This document shows positions 44,203 through 53,489 of a DNA stretch of 64,000 nucleotides, piece by piece. How positions within the stretch are numbered: position 1 is the first letter of the stretch; the number at the start of each line of letters is the position of its first letter. The DNA lies in assembly GCA_012960475.1 (NCBI GenBank), contig DUBE01000043.1, forward strand, positions 62,001 through 126,000, read 5' to 3'. The stretch comes from Planctomycetota bacterium. GTDB lineage: Bacteria > Planctomycetota > UBA1135 > GCA-002686595. A model generated the notes under the pieces. The model saw nothing but the letters and a program-made list of their open reading frames with translations. It made no database searches and was not told the origin of the DNA. A program made the position numbers and the translations under genes.

Positions 44203-44267
44203 GGATTGGACCGACCGCGGTCCTTTGCGGCTATTCTAGCCCCAATGCAGGAGCAAGTGTCACCTCC

Positions 44268-45200
44268 ATGAGCAGCGCCAATCGAGGACGGGTGATCCAG
44301 GTAGACGCCAAGCAAGTGATCGTGAATCTGGGCGGCACGGTGCAACCGGCGGCCCTGCGCGGCGGCTTGTTCGAGGATCTGGGCCGTTCCAAGAACCCGG
44401 TGGCTGTGGGCGACTGGGTGGAGATCGACGAGGACGTGGAAGGGACCGTGGTACAAACCGTCCTGCCCAGACAGAACTACCTCGGACGTATCGCCTCTTC
44501 CCATGACCCCCGAGAACAGGTTCTCGTGGCCAATGTGGACCAGTTGCTGATCATCAGTTCCCTACGCCAGCCCAGTTTCTCTTCCAACCGCACCGATCGC
44601 ATCCTGGCCGCCTGTGAGTGGCAGGAGATCCCCGCTACTTTGGTCTTGAACAAGATCGACCTGATCATGAGGGAAGAAATCGATGGCATTCTCAAGACCT
44701 ATGCCTCTGTTCCAATCCCGGTACTACCCACCAGCGCGGTCAGCGGCGAGGGACTGGAAGAACTCCGCACCCTCTTGAAAGACAAGGTCAGCGTGCTCTA
44801 CGGACCATCTGGTGCTGGCAAGTCCACGCTGTTGAACAAGATTCAGCCGGACCTCAACCTGCGCGAAGGGCGCATCAGCAAGTACTGGAAGCAAGGTCGC
44901 CACACCACCACTCACTCCAGACTGCATCCCCTGGAAATAGGAGGCTATGTGGTGGATACACCTGGAATCAGGGCCTTTCGCCTGTTTGATGTGTCCGCCC
45001 GGGAGTTGCGTGACCTGTTCCCTGACATTCACCGCATCTCCAGCGGATGCCAGTTCCCCGACTGCAGTCATGATCACGAGCCGGGCTGCGCCCTTGACGA
45101 TGCCCTCGAAACCGGACTTTTGGCTCCTAGCCGTTGGGCAAGCTACCTGGAGATGCTGGACGAGTTGGGCGCAGATCCCAAGGACTCAGCTGAGAACTAG
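44268..45200 (+). CDS. rsgA: Ribosome small-subunit-dependent GTPase A
   Basis: 310 residues. The GTPase domain is circularly permuted, as expected for RsgA/YjeQ: G4 LNKIDL (about 127-132) comes before G1 GPSGAGKST (about 179-187) and G3 DTPGIRAF (about 229-236). A C-terminal zinc finger has CQFPDCSHDHEPGC. An OB-fold region is at the N-terminus. RsgA checks late 30S maturation. The gene faces away from the TrmH-type gene, so the two share a divergent promoter region. Confidence 0.95.
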   Translation: MSSANRGRVIQVDAKQVIVNLGGTVQPAALRGGLFEDLGRSKNPVAVGDWVEIDEDVEGTVVQTVLPRQNYLGRIASSHDPREQVLVANVDQLLIISSLRQPSFSSNRTDRILAACEWQEIPATLVLNKIDLIMREEIDGILKTYASVPIPVLPTSAVSGEGLEELRTLLKDKVSVLYGPSGAGKSTLLNKIQPDLNLREGRISKYWKQGRHTTTHSRLHPLEIGGYVVDTPGIRAFRLFDVSARELRDLFPDIHRISSGCQFPDCSHDHEPGCALDDALETGLLAPSRWASYLEMLDELGADPKDSAEN

Positions 45201-45210
45201 CGATTCCTGC

Positions 45211-45720
45211 TCAATTGAAATCGTAGACGTAAGACAAACGCGTCTTGTTCAAGATCACATAGGGCAGCTCGAGCAATTGCTTGAGTTCGTGATCTTCTTC
45301 ATGCTTGAAGCCCCGCACCTTGGGATCGCGCATCACAAAGAACCGGGAAGTGGCCCTGTCGTTGAGTTCGTAGGCCCGCGGACGAATTCGTCCAGCAAGT
45401 TCCACGTTCAGGTTACCTGTATAGAAGAGGCGCACGCGCTCGAGTTGTGCTTCCTGTTCCTTGGCCATGGTCGCTGCGACCCCATCTCCCGCCTCGTCCA
45501 GATATTCGTGCGCCAACAGAACCTCATCGAGGTTCATGTGCAGCAGGGGCGTCTGAATGCGCTCGCGCGAAACCAAATCGATCAGAGTCACATCCCGCAG
45601 GCGCAAAAAGGACTTGCGGTGTCCGTCAAGCAACCGAGAAAGCCGCGTGTACTTGTTCTCCACCGTTCCCTTGACCAAGAAGCAATCGGTCAGGAAGAGA
45701 TCGGTAGTAAGGGTCAGCAT
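45211..45720 (-). CDS. Conserved-looking hypothetical protein coupled to folC
   Basis: About 169 residues from the ATG at 45720, which sits inside the end of folC (ATGCTGA overlap). The frame is open to 45807. The sequence is hydrophilic with an N-terminal beta-rich part (TTDLFLTDCFLVKGTVENKY, RLSRLLDGHRKSFLRLRDVT) and a middle helix (about 90-103, ATMAKEQEAQLERV). No known catalytic motif or membrane segment is seen. It is probably translated together with folC. I do not recognise the family. Confidence 0.7.
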   Translation of the reverse strand: MLTLTTDLFLTDCFLVKGTVENKYTRLSRLLDGHRKSFLRLRDVTLIDLVSRERIQTPLLHMNLDEVLLAHEYLDEAGDGVAATMAKEQEAQLERVRLFYTGNLNVELAGRIRPRAYELNDRATSRFFVMRDPKVRGFKHEEDHELKQLLELPYVILNKTRLSYVYDFN

Positions 45721-47027
45721 GGTGGTTCGATTGATGATGGATTGGTGGCCGTGGTCAGTCCGCGCAGGTCGCCCACCAGATACAGGGATCCGGTCACCAG
45801 GACCCACCCTCCAGCAGCGGCCCGAGCAGAGGCCCGGTGCAGCGCATCCCGTGACGAGCGGTACTCCTTGGCCTCAAAGCCCTGCTCCCTTGCCATTTCG
45901 GTCAGGAGGGCCGCATCGAGGTGAATTCCACTCTGCACGGTTGTGCAATAAAGGCTATCGACATGCCTGCGGAGGGCCTTGAGGATGGACACGTGGTCCT
46001 TGTCTCTTGCCAGACTCAGCACCACCTGAGGTGCCTCAGGGAGGTTTTCTGAGGTTGAGAGCTCCCTCAGAACACGCTCAAGACTGCTGGCCACATGAGC
46101 CCCATCAAAGACCACAGGCACCCCGTCAGGGCCCCAGCGTCGCTCCATACGGCCCGGGAGACCCGCTGCGGCAACCGCTGCAGGGGTCAAGAGGACCCCA
46201 GAGATCGGCTCGTTTCCAGACCCTGTCATTCCGCGCTTTCCAAGGGCCGTCAAGGCTGCAGCCGCCAAGGCGATGTTGCTGGCGCCGATAGTCGCCAAGG
46301 GCTCAACATGCACAATCGGCACGCCCAGCTCACGGGCCCGCATTGCAATGACATGCCCTGGATCATCCTCCGAGCCACGATCAGGGAGGCCGCAGACAAG
46401 TGTCTGCCCCGCGCGCAAGATCCCCGCCTTCTCAGCAGCAATTGCAGCGCGGGTCGATCCCAGTACAGCGGTGTGCTCCAAGTCAATGTTGGTCAGGATC
46501 GCCAGTTCCGCCTCGATTACATTTGTAGAGTCCAGACGACCACCAAGCCCAACCTCAACTACGGCCCAGGCAACCTGAGCAGCCCGTAATGCGTGAAAGC
46601 CAGCAACGGTGAAGAGATCAAACCAGCTCGCGTGCCTGGCGGCGGTTCCGTCGGCCTCGGCCTCATCCCGAGCGGACAGGGCGGCGTCAATCCCAGCAGC
46701 AAGCAACTCCTCGGAAATCCTCTCGCCATTGCAGCAGACTCTCTCAGTAATGAACTCCACATGCGGAGATGTATAGAGACCGACAGAATAGCCCGCGCCC
46801 TGCAAGCCTCTGGCCACCAGGGAAGCCACGGAACCCTTACCTTTGGTGCCAGCCACATGCACGCTGCGGAAAGAACGCTGCGGGTGTCCCAGGCGCGCAC
46901 AAAGGTCTCTGCAGGGTCCCAGATCGACACGCATGTCCGCCCGGTCTCGTTTCTCCCAATCAATCCTCTGGTCCAGTAGGGCTTGAGATCGCTTGAGAGC
47001 GGGGCTAATCCTTGTATCAGGGCTCAT
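45714..47027 (-). CDS. folC: Bifunctional dihydrofolate/folylpolyglutamate synthase
   Basis: 437 residues. The Mur-ligase-like P-loop VAGTKGKGSV (about 58-67), the YTSPHVEFITERV block, VEVGLGGRLDSTNV (about 165-178) and NIDLEHTAVLG give the FolC pattern. The enzyme adds glutamate to dihydropteroate and to folates using ATP. It is followed by the small unknown gene with overlapping stop and start codons. Confidence 0.94.
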   Translation of the reverse strand: MSPDTRISPALKRSQALLDQRIDWEKRDRADMRVDLGPCRDLCARLGHPQRSFRSVHVAGTKGKGSVASLVARGLQGAGYSVGLYTSPHVEFITERVCCNGERISEELLAAGIDAALSARDEAEADGTAARHASWFDLFTVAGFHALRAAQVAWAVVEVGLGGRLDSTNVIEAELAILTNIDLEHTAVLGSTRAAIAAEKAGILRAGQTLVCGLPDRGSEDDPGHVIAMRARELGVPIVHVEPLATIGASNIALAAAALTALGKRGMTGSGNEPISGVLLTPAAVAAAGLPGRMERRWGPDGVPVVFDGAHVASSLERVLRELSTSENLPEAPQVVLSLARDKDHVSILKALRRHVDSLYCTTVQSGIHLDAALLTEMAREQGFEAKEYRSSRDALHRASARAAAGGWVLVTGSLYLVGDLRGLTTATNPSSIEPPC

Positions 47028-47117
47028 TCTGGGACAACGTAATCCTCGACAGTGACGTCTTCGCCAAGATTACCGATCCTAATAGATGGACGATACGAGC
47101 CAAAGCCCGGAAACCCC

Positions 47118-47540
47118 ATGCTAGAAGCCTTCCACCGAATCAAAGTATTCCCCTTCCAAGTGTTGGGTCGGAATACGCGCTACCTGCTCCTGAAACCGGA
47201 TCAGGAATTGGAGGGCATCTGGGGCCCCGTGGAGGGCGAGATCGGCTTCGGTGACCAGATGGAACAGGCAGCCCGCCGCTGCCTTGTGCAAGACGTGGGA
47301 GTACGCCCACCTGGCGCTCTCCTTGACTTGCAGTGGGCAACACGTACCCAATTCGGAAACGAGCTGATCATCGAATGGTGCTATGGCTATGAGTGCCACG
47401 AAAACCCGGATCCTGCTGTGCTGGCGCAGCACTGGGCAGAGCACCGCTGGGCCGGCTTCGGCGAAGCCTACCAGGCCATGGAATTGCAAGCCGATCGCAC
47501 GGCCATGTTGCGCCTGCACGCGATGATTCACGCGGCCTAG
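47118..47540 (+). CDS. Nudix-fold protein with degenerate Nudix box
   Basis: About 140 residues from the ATG at 47118. A GTG at 47052 would add 22 residues without family resemblance. The layout is Nudix-like (FHRIKVFPFQVLGRNTRYLL, then WGPVEGEIGFGDQ, then MEQAARRCLVQDVGV). In the Nudix box the R-E-U-x-E-E-x-G-U core reads R-C-L-V-Q-D-V-G-V, so two of the three metal-binding glutamates are Cys and Gln and the third is Asp. This argues against ordinary pyrophosphohydrolase activity. It is divergent from folC. The function is unknown. Confidence 0.65.
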   Translation: MLEAFHRIKVFPFQVLGRNTRYLLLKPDQELEGIWGPVEGEIGFGDQMEQAARRCLVQDVGVRPPGALLDLQWATRTQFGNELIIEWCYGYECHENPDPAVLAQHWAEHRWAGFGEAYQAMELQADRTAMLRLHAMIHAA

Positions 47541-47580
47541 TCTGGCGCGGCCCAGCCCGACAAGCATGTGCCGGCAATCA

Positions 47581-48798
47581 CTAGCCCAATAACCTCAACG
47601 AGGGATATGCCGCACCTAGAACTCTCTTCGGGTCGACTCCGAGGCACTGCTTGATCAAACTGGCATAGACCGAACGGAAATCAGTGGTGTACGCCAGATC
47701 ACCATTATCCAATTCAGAGAGGGATGGGTGCTTTCCAAGTAGACCTCCCTTGACCCCATGGCCCAGGACAAACATGGGACCTGCCTTGCCATGGTCAGTT
47801 CCGCCGGAACCGTTCTCTTTGACCCTGCGGCCGAACTCACTGAAGACCAGGACCGTAGTATTGCGTCCGGCGGGAGAACCACCGAGGTCAGTAAAGAGTG
47901 CCCCGAGGGCCCCATCGAGTTCCTCCATCAATCGATCGTGCTTGACCCGTTGCCCGGCGTGAGTGTCAAAGCCTCCCACTACCGAACTGGCTATGCGGGT
48001 TCCGAGTCCGCCTTGAACAATGGCCGAGACGTCGCGCAATTGGGCGCCGATTGCCGTGCGAGGGAAATCCACAACCGGCTGATGAATGGCGGCTGCCGCA
48101 CGGACGCGAAGAGATGAAGACTGGGCATCAGCCAGCACACCCCTCAATTGAGCCAGCGCCGCGTCGCGGCCCTTGTGCCGAGGATCGGCGGGCTTTGACA
48201 TTCCCTCGCCTGCTGTCCCCACCAAGTCGGCCGGACCACCATCAGATCCAAACCAACGATAAGCAGTTGGGGAACGCACCGAACAAGCAGGGTGGCTGTT
48301 TGAGTGCAGCGAATAGGGCTCGTTAGCACCCACATGCACCACAAACTCCGACGCATGGTGGTTGCCTTGAAGTTCCCCCGCCAAATTCCCAATCCAACCA
48401 TTACCGGCGCCGCGGCCTTGCGAAGAGGCTGTGTGCCAGATGTCAAATGCTTTGAAGTGGGAGCGAATCTGATTTGGATAGCCACAACCTTCGATGACCG
48501 CCATTTTTCCCTGACCATAGATTTGGTGCAGGTTCTTGAGGGCGGGATGAAAACCGCGATAGTGATCGAGAGTCAACACTTCAGTACCAGACCGTCGAGT
48601 GGCCCGACGAGCCTGCTGGTATGCAGGATCGGCCCAGGGGATGATCGTCGAAAGACCATCGTTGCCACCAGAAAGCTGAAGGACGATCAGGGTACCAGCA
48701 GAGGAAGAGTCATCCAAACGAATCGCACGCAGCAACGGTGTCGTAAAGAAGGCGGTTCCGGCGCCAATCATGGCGCGTCTAGAGAGGAAGCTGTTCAT
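47581..48798 (-). CDS. DUF1501 family secreted protein, partner of DUF1800 gene
   Basis: 405 residues. A Tat-like N-terminus (LSRRAMIGAGTAFFTTPLL) is followed by TLIVLQLSGGNDGLSTIIPW, the typical DUF1501 opening. Further DUF1501 landmarks are GGFDTHAGQRVKHDRLMEEL and FSEFGRRVKENGSGGTDHGK. It is translationally coupled (4 bp overlap) to the upstream DUF1800 gene. This pairing is frequent in planctomycetes and other bacteria with large secretomes. The biochemical activity of either partner is not established. It lacks haem motifs, unlike the DUF1501 partner at 13191-16229. Confidence 0.9.
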   Translation of the reverse strand: MNSFLSRRAMIGAGTAFFTTPLLRAIRLDDSSSAGTLIVLQLSGGNDGLSTIIPWADPAYQQARRATRRSGTEVLTLDHYRGFHPALKNLHQIYGQGKMAVIEGCGYPNQIRSHFKAFDIWHTASSQGRGAGNGWIGNLAGELQGNHHASEFVVHVGANEPYSLHSNSHPACSVRSPTAYRWFGSDGGPADLVGTAGEGMSKPADPRHKGRDAALAQLRGVLADAQSSSLRVRAAAAIHQPVVDFPRTAIGAQLRDVSAIVQGGLGTRIASSVVGGFDTHAGQRVKHDRLMEELDGALGALFTDLGGSPAGRNTTVLVFSEFGRRVKENGSGGTDHGKAGPMFVLGHGVKGGLLGKHPSLSELDNGDLAYTTDFRSVYASLIKQCLGVDPKRVLGAAYPSLRLLG

Positions 48799-50450
48799 CC
48801 GAGTTGTGCCTCCGGCAAGGAGAGAATGAGGTGTGCGAGTCGGCGCAGGATGCGTTCCGCATCACGTCCGCCCTTGATCAAGAAGCGTTCCTCTGGCAGA
48901 TCAAGCGCCTCCCGTTCAGACTTGAGGAACTCTACCAATCCAAGGGTGGTTTCTGCTGGCGGCTCGATGGCCAACAGTTCACGCAGCGCCCCTTGAACAA
49001 CTTCCAGATCGCTGGTGGGTTCTTGCAATGCGATCGTGCGGCGTAGATGCGTTGCGGGTGGAGTGAACTTGCGGCGCTTGGCCTTGTTCCGTAGAGAGCG
49101 CATTGCTCTCACCAAGTCGGAGGCCCTACGCGACGCCTTGACCGGCTTCTCGGACTCATCCGCTGGCGCCTCCATGCTGTCCTGGCCCATCATGGAATCC
49201 TCTGCGCTGCCCTTCACATCCGCCAGAGCCATCATCTCGTCCACCTCCTCATCGGTGGTCAGGTCATCGACTTTGATCAGGCCCAGCATGACTCCGATCA
49301 AATTACCGCGCTGCATCAAGCTAGCAGTGGTGATCCAGGTCATGCCCCCTTCCCAGCCCTTCACGTTGGGAGGATAGAAGAGCTTCTCGCCCAAGATCCC
49401 CGCAGCAAAGTAGATGTACTCCGGGGCGGGCTCGACCCCCAGACGACGGCAGGAGCCCACCATGTAATCGATGGGCGAAAGCACGCGAGCCCCGATGACC
49501 TCGGATCGATAGAACTCGGGATCCATGAACAAGGCGCCAAGAACAGGACGTATTTCATAGTTGCCGCTGCGAAGAAGGTCCGCGTAGTGATCGAGACGCC
49601 CTTTGCCGGGCTCGACCCCTTCAAACCAAACCAACAAGCGACCTGCCACCCAGCGGGCACAAGCATCCTGCTCAAGCAGAATGTCCGCCAGATCACTCGG
49701 CTCCAGGCGGCCGCGGCGTCCCAAAATGTCCTTGCGGCCGAAGTCATGGTCCTTCTCTTTGAACCGATGACCGCCACCGCGCTCCACCCCATGGCCAGTC
49801 AGAACCCGCGCAGCTTCTTTGACGTCCATCTCGGTGTAGTTCCCTTCGCCCAGGCTGAATAACTCCATCAACTCACGGGCCAGATTTTCATTCGGGCTGC
49901 GGCGACGGTTGGAAATGTTGTCCAAGTAGACCAGCATGGCCGGGTTGAGCATCATCGAACGCAGAAGGTCGCCATAGTTGCCTAGCGCCTCGGCCCGAAG
50001 GATCTCGTGTTGACGGACCATCAAATCTGGACGACGCACATTCTGCAATGAACTGGTAAAGAACCCCTGCCAGAAGAGAGTCATTCGATCACCGAGCGGA
50101 TCCTCGCCGTCCACCATCTGCCCAATCCAGGCCGCAAGGTAATCGTTGGCCTCGAGCGTTCCCGCACGACGAAGATCACGGATCACTTTCTGCCGTTCTT
50201 CCTTCTCCATGCCCTTGAGGCGCTCCCGACTGGGAATGGTGGTATCCATTTCCCAAAGCTCGATAGTGCCACGTGACTTCAGAAGGTACTCAACCAAGGC
50301 CTCCTGCCCGGCCTCGACCCAATGCTCAACCTGAACCGAGTTGGCCCCAAATCCAGCGCGGTTGAGCAGGTGTTCCGCAGACCGATGGTCCCAGACAGGA
50401 TCCTGGAAAGCGGGCAGGGAGAGGAGCAGAAAAGGAGCTAGGGTCAACAT
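48795..50450 (-). CDS. DUF1800 family secreted protein
   Basis: About 551 residues from the ATG at 50450, which begins a signal peptide (MLTLAPFLLLSLPAFQ). The frame runs to 50594, but that extension overlaps the divergent ubiD-like gene. The DUF1800 signature HLLNRAGFG is near the N-terminus. MTLFWQGFFTSS, NENLARELMELFSLGEGNYT and FYPPNVKGWEGGMTWI follow. A charged, low-complexity insert (about 395-450, with many Glu, Asp and Met) lies in the second half. It overlaps the DUF1501 gene by four bases. Confidence 0.9.
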   Translation of the reverse strand: MLTLAPFLLLSLPAFQDPVWDHRSAEHLLNRAGFGANSVQVEHWVEAGQEALVEYLLKSRGTIELWEMDTTIPSRERLKGMEKEERQKVIRDLRRAGTLEANDYLAAWIGQMVDGEDPLGDRMTLFWQGFFTSSLQNVRRPDLMVRQHEILRAEALGNYGDLLRSMMLNPAMLVYLDNISNRRRSPNENLARELMELFSLGEGNYTEMDVKEAARVLTGHGVERGGGHRFKEKDHDFGRKDILGRRGRLEPSDLADILLEQDACARWVAGRLLVWFEGVEPGKGRLDHYADLLRSGNYEIRPVLGALFMDPEFYRSEVIGARVLSPIDYMVGSCRRLGVEPAPEYIYFAAGILGEKLFYPPNVKGWEGGMTWITTASLMQRGNLIGVMLGLIKVDDLTTDEEVDEMMALADVKGSAEDSMMGQDSMEAPADESEKPVKASRRASDLVRAMRSLRNKAKRRKFTPPATHLRRTIALQEPTSDLEVVQGALRELLAIEPPAETTLGLVEFLKSEREALDLPEERFLIKGGRDAERILRRLAHLILSLPEAQLG

Positions 50451-50586
50451 GGCGCTTAGGTTGGAATGGTCGAGTTCAGGCGGTCGGTCCTCTTCATAAC
50501 CCCAGAGGGGGCAGCTGGTTCCGGTGCCGCACAGGGCCTCGGCTGCTTCATAATGGAAAGCCTCCTTCCAATCCACCACCCCAATC

Positions 50587-52395
50587 GTGCCCATCGTCCA
50601 ACCCCCCCCCGATTTACGCGCCTATCTGGACCTTCTGCGGGCAAATGGGGAGCTGGTGGAGATCGAGACCGAGGTCCATTGGGATCTGGAAGCCGCCGAA
50701 ATTCACCGTCGCGTGATCGCCGCCGGAGGGCCGGCCTTACTCTTCCGGAACATCAAGGACGCGGCTTTCCCTCTTGTCACAAACTTGTTTGGGACCAGTT
50801 CCCGAGTGGATCTCGCCTTTGGCTCACGGCCCGAGGAAATCATCGAGCGCGTGGCACTGCTGCCCGAGGAACTCCTGCCGCCGACTCTGGGCAACCTATG
50901 GAAGCAGCGGGACCTTTTGCCCAAGCTCGCACGCGTGGGCGTAAAGCACCGCGCGCGGGGCCCGGTCACCGAAGTGATCGAATCGAGTCCTCGCCTCTCG
51001 CGCCTGCCCGCAATGCGCACCTGGGAGCGCGACGGCGGCCCCTTCATCACCTTGCCGTTGACCCTGACTCGACACCCGGACAACGACTCGCCCAACTTGG
51101 GCATGTACCGCAGCCAGATCTTTGATGACGAAACCGTGGGTATTCACTTTCAGATTGGCAAGGGCGGGGGCTTTCATCTCTCCCGAGCGGAGAAACTCAA
51201 ACAGGCTCTGCCGGTAGACATCCATGTGGGTGGACCACCGGCCCTGATACTGGCAGCCATCGCGCCTCTGCCAGAAAACGTATCCGAATTGTTGCTGGCA
51301 TCCCTGCTGCTTGGGAAGCGTCTGCCCCTCTGTCGTTCAAAGGAGGGCCGCCCGATTGCGGCAAACGCAGAGTTTGTTCTCTCCGGGTCGATCCAACCGG
51401 GAGCACGCCGACCAGAGGGGCCCTTTGGCGACCACTACGGCTATTACTCCGAACAACATGACTACCCCTGGATGCAAGTGGAGACCCTTCACCGCCGAAA
51501 GGACGCGATCTGGCCCGCAACCGTGGTAGGCAAGCCCCGCCAGGAAGATTTTTTCCTGGGGGACTACCTGCAGAAACTGCTCGGGCCGCTCATCCCCCAG
51601 GTTATGCCCGGGGTAGTCGACCTATGGAGCTATGGCGAAACCGGCTACCACTCGCTCTCCGCCGCTATCGTGCGGGAGCGCTACGAGCGCGAAGCCTTTG
51701 CTTCGGCCTTCCGTATTCTTGGCGAGGGTCAGATATCACTGACTAAGTTCCTCTTGCTCACCGATGGGAAAGTGGATCTAAGAGATTTTTCCGCCACCCT
51801 GCGACATGTACTGGAACGAACAGATCCCCGCACGGATCTGCTGATCCTGCCCAACCTGTCTATGGATTCGCTCGACTATTCGGGTCCCGTTCGACACAGA
51901 GGCTCCAAAGGGGTACTCGTAGGCTTGGGCGAAGCTCGCCGATCCCTGCCCCATACAATTCCCGGAGACTTGGGAGCCGGAATCAGCGACGCACGAATGT
52001 TCACCCCCGGGGCCCTGGTAGTTCAAACCGCATCCTATGAAGAAGACCCCCATGCGGCGGAACGAATCGCCAAGCTCTACTCCCTTGTGGATTGGCCCCT
52101 GATCGTGATCTCCGATGACGCCCAGCGCGCCACGCTCAGCAACGCCAATTTTCTGTGGACCACCTTCACCCGCTTTGACCCGGGGCAGGACATCGTTCCT
52201 GGAGATGTGCGCTTGGTGGGAAGCCACGCGGCCTACTCATTCCCCCTGGTGATCGACGCACGCATGAAGCCCAGCTACCCCGAGGAGCTGTTCTGCGATG
52301 ACGCGACGGCCCAAACCGTAAGCAAGCGTTGGAAAGAGTACTTCCCCGCAGGTGGAGTTGAGATGGGCGCCTCGGATCAGGCGCACTTGGACTAG
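50587..52395 (+). CDS. UbiD-family prenylated-FMN-dependent decarboxylase
   Basis: 602 residues, GTG start. UbiD-family landmarks are LRAYLDLLRANGELVEI, NLGMYRSQIFDDETVGIHFQ, EFVLSGSIQPG and RRPEGPFGDHYGYYS, which hold the conserved acidic residues near the cofactor. UbiD-family enzymes (de)carboxylate aromatic or unsaturated acids with prenylated FMN made by UbiX. No UbiX gene is in the window. The length and domain pattern fit the menaquinone/aromatic-acid subgroup, but the substrate is not known. It is transcribed divergently from the DUF1800 gene. Confidence 0.93.
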   Translation: MPIVQPPPDLRAYLDLLRANGELVEIETEVHWDLEAAEIHRRVIAAGGPALLFRNIKDAAFPLVTNLFGTSSRVDLAFGSRPEEIIERVALLPEELLPPTLGNLWKQRDLLPKLARVGVKHRARGPVTEVIESSPRLSRLPAMRTWERDGGPFITLPLTLTRHPDNDSPNLGMYRSQIFDDETVGIHFQIGKGGGFHLSRAEKLKQALPVDIHVGGPPALILAAIAPLPENVSELLLASLLLGKRLPLCRSKEGRPIAANAEFVLSGSIQPGARRPEGPFGDHYGYYSEQHDYPWMQVETLHRRKDAIWPATVVGKPRQEDFFLGDYLQKLLGPLIPQVMPGVVDLWSYGETGYHSLSAAIVRERYEREAFASAFRILGEGQISLTKFLLLTDGKVDLRDFSATLRHVLERTDPRTDLLILPNLSMDSLDYSGPVRHRGSKGVLVGLGEARRSLPHTIPGDLGAGISDARMFTPGALVVQTASYEEDPHAAERIAKLYSLVDWPLIVISDDAQRATLSNANFLWTTFTRFDPGQDIVPGDVRLVGSHAAYSFPLVIDARMKPSYPEELFCDDATAQTVSKRWKEYFPAGGVEMGASDQAHLD

Positions 52396-53489
52396 CGACT
52401 TGTGACCGGAGCCAGAACAGCGCCGTTCCGCTCCATGATTCTCACCATTTCGAACTGCACCCGAGCCCGATCCAGATTCTGATTTTCACGCTGAATCTTG
52501 AAGTACTCATCTCCGGTCAAGTGATCGGTCAAGAACCGCAGGCCAACGGTCAAGGTCACGATTGCGGCTGCCAGAGGCATCAGCTCCAGTTCATCCGCAT
52601 TCAGGAAGGCCCCCGCGCTATCCATCCAGCCCGCCTCAATGGCACGGTAGATGTCCTGATCCAGTCCAACCCGGGTCAGGTCAGTTTCGTCCTCGGCCGA
52701 CACAGACACTGCAAAACGCACAAGATCACCGAAGTCATAGAGCGACCAGCCGGGCATGCAAGTGTCAAGGTCCACGATGCAGCGAGCGGCACCGGTGATC
52801 TGATCAAATAGCACATTGTTCAACTTGGTGTCCCCATGAATCACGCGCACGGGAATACGCCCCTGAGCTTGACCGGTCTCGACCAGTTCCAGCAAGTGCG
52901 TATGCCCCATCACAAATTCGATTTCCGGGCGCACACTGCGAGCACGTTCTTTCACATCGGCGCGAAGGGCCGCCTGAAACTGACGCAAGCGATGGGTCGA
53001 ACTGAAGAAGGACGGAATTGTCTCAACCAGCTCGCGGGCATCCAGATCAAAGAGTCGCGCCTGAAAGTTCCCAAAGGCTACGGCGGCGCCATATGCCTGC
53101 TCGCTGCCCTGGCAATGGTCGAAAGTATCTGTGCCATCCACAAAGGTGAATGTACGCCAGGCGCCATCGGGCAGAGTTGCCCAGGCCTCGCCATCGTTGG
53201 CGGCAATCACCTCAAGAACCTCTAGCTGATAATCCCGAGCACGCCAGGTGTCCAGGCGCAGTTGCGCGGTCACGCGCTTGAGGTTGTGCATCAGTCCCGG
53301 GATGTCCTGGAAGACCTGATTATTCATGCGCTGATGAAGCATGCGGCTGGTTTCGCCGTCAGAGCTCCAAGTGCTGATGAATGTCTCATGAATGTGGCCC
53401 CGGTGAAGGGACTCAACCGAAAGCAGCTTGCGCCCCCCTGAGAATTTCAGGGCGGCCTCGTGAACGGAAGTGGAATTAAGCACGTGCAA
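52392..53489 (-). CDS. Sugar kinase of the aminoglycoside phosphotransferase fold, NahK-like
   Basis: 365 residues. The kinase core has VIHGDTKLNNVLFD (about 217-230, HGD 218-220) and the metal-binding DLDTCMPGWSLYDFGD (about 240-255). The N-terminal lobe has GHIHETFIST and the C-terminal part FLTDHLTGDEYFKIQRENQN. This arrangement is that of N-acetylhexosamine 1-kinase (NahK) and its relatives, which phosphorylate GlcNAc/GalNAc at C1, within the APH-fold superfamily. The substrate assignment is an inference from overall resemblance. Its stop overlaps the stop region of the convergent ubiD-like gene. Confidence 0.82.
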   Translation of the reverse strand: MHVLNSTSVHEAALKFSGGRKLLSVESLHRGHIHETFISTWSSDGETSRMLHQRMNNQVFQDIPGLMHNLKRVTAQLRLDTWRARDYQLEVLEVIAANDGEAWATLPDGAWRTFTFVDGTDTFDHCQGSEQAYGAAVAFGNFQARLFDLDARELVETIPSFFSSTHRLRQFQAALRADVKERARSVRPEIEFVMGHTHLLELVETGQAQGRIPVRVIHGDTKLNNVLFDQITGAARCIVDLDTCMPGWSLYDFGDLVRFAVSVSAEDETDLTRVGLDQDIYRAIEAGWMDSAGAFLNADELELMPLAAAIVTLTVGLRFLTDHLTGDEYFKIQRENQNLDRARVQFEMVRIMERNGAVLAPVTSR

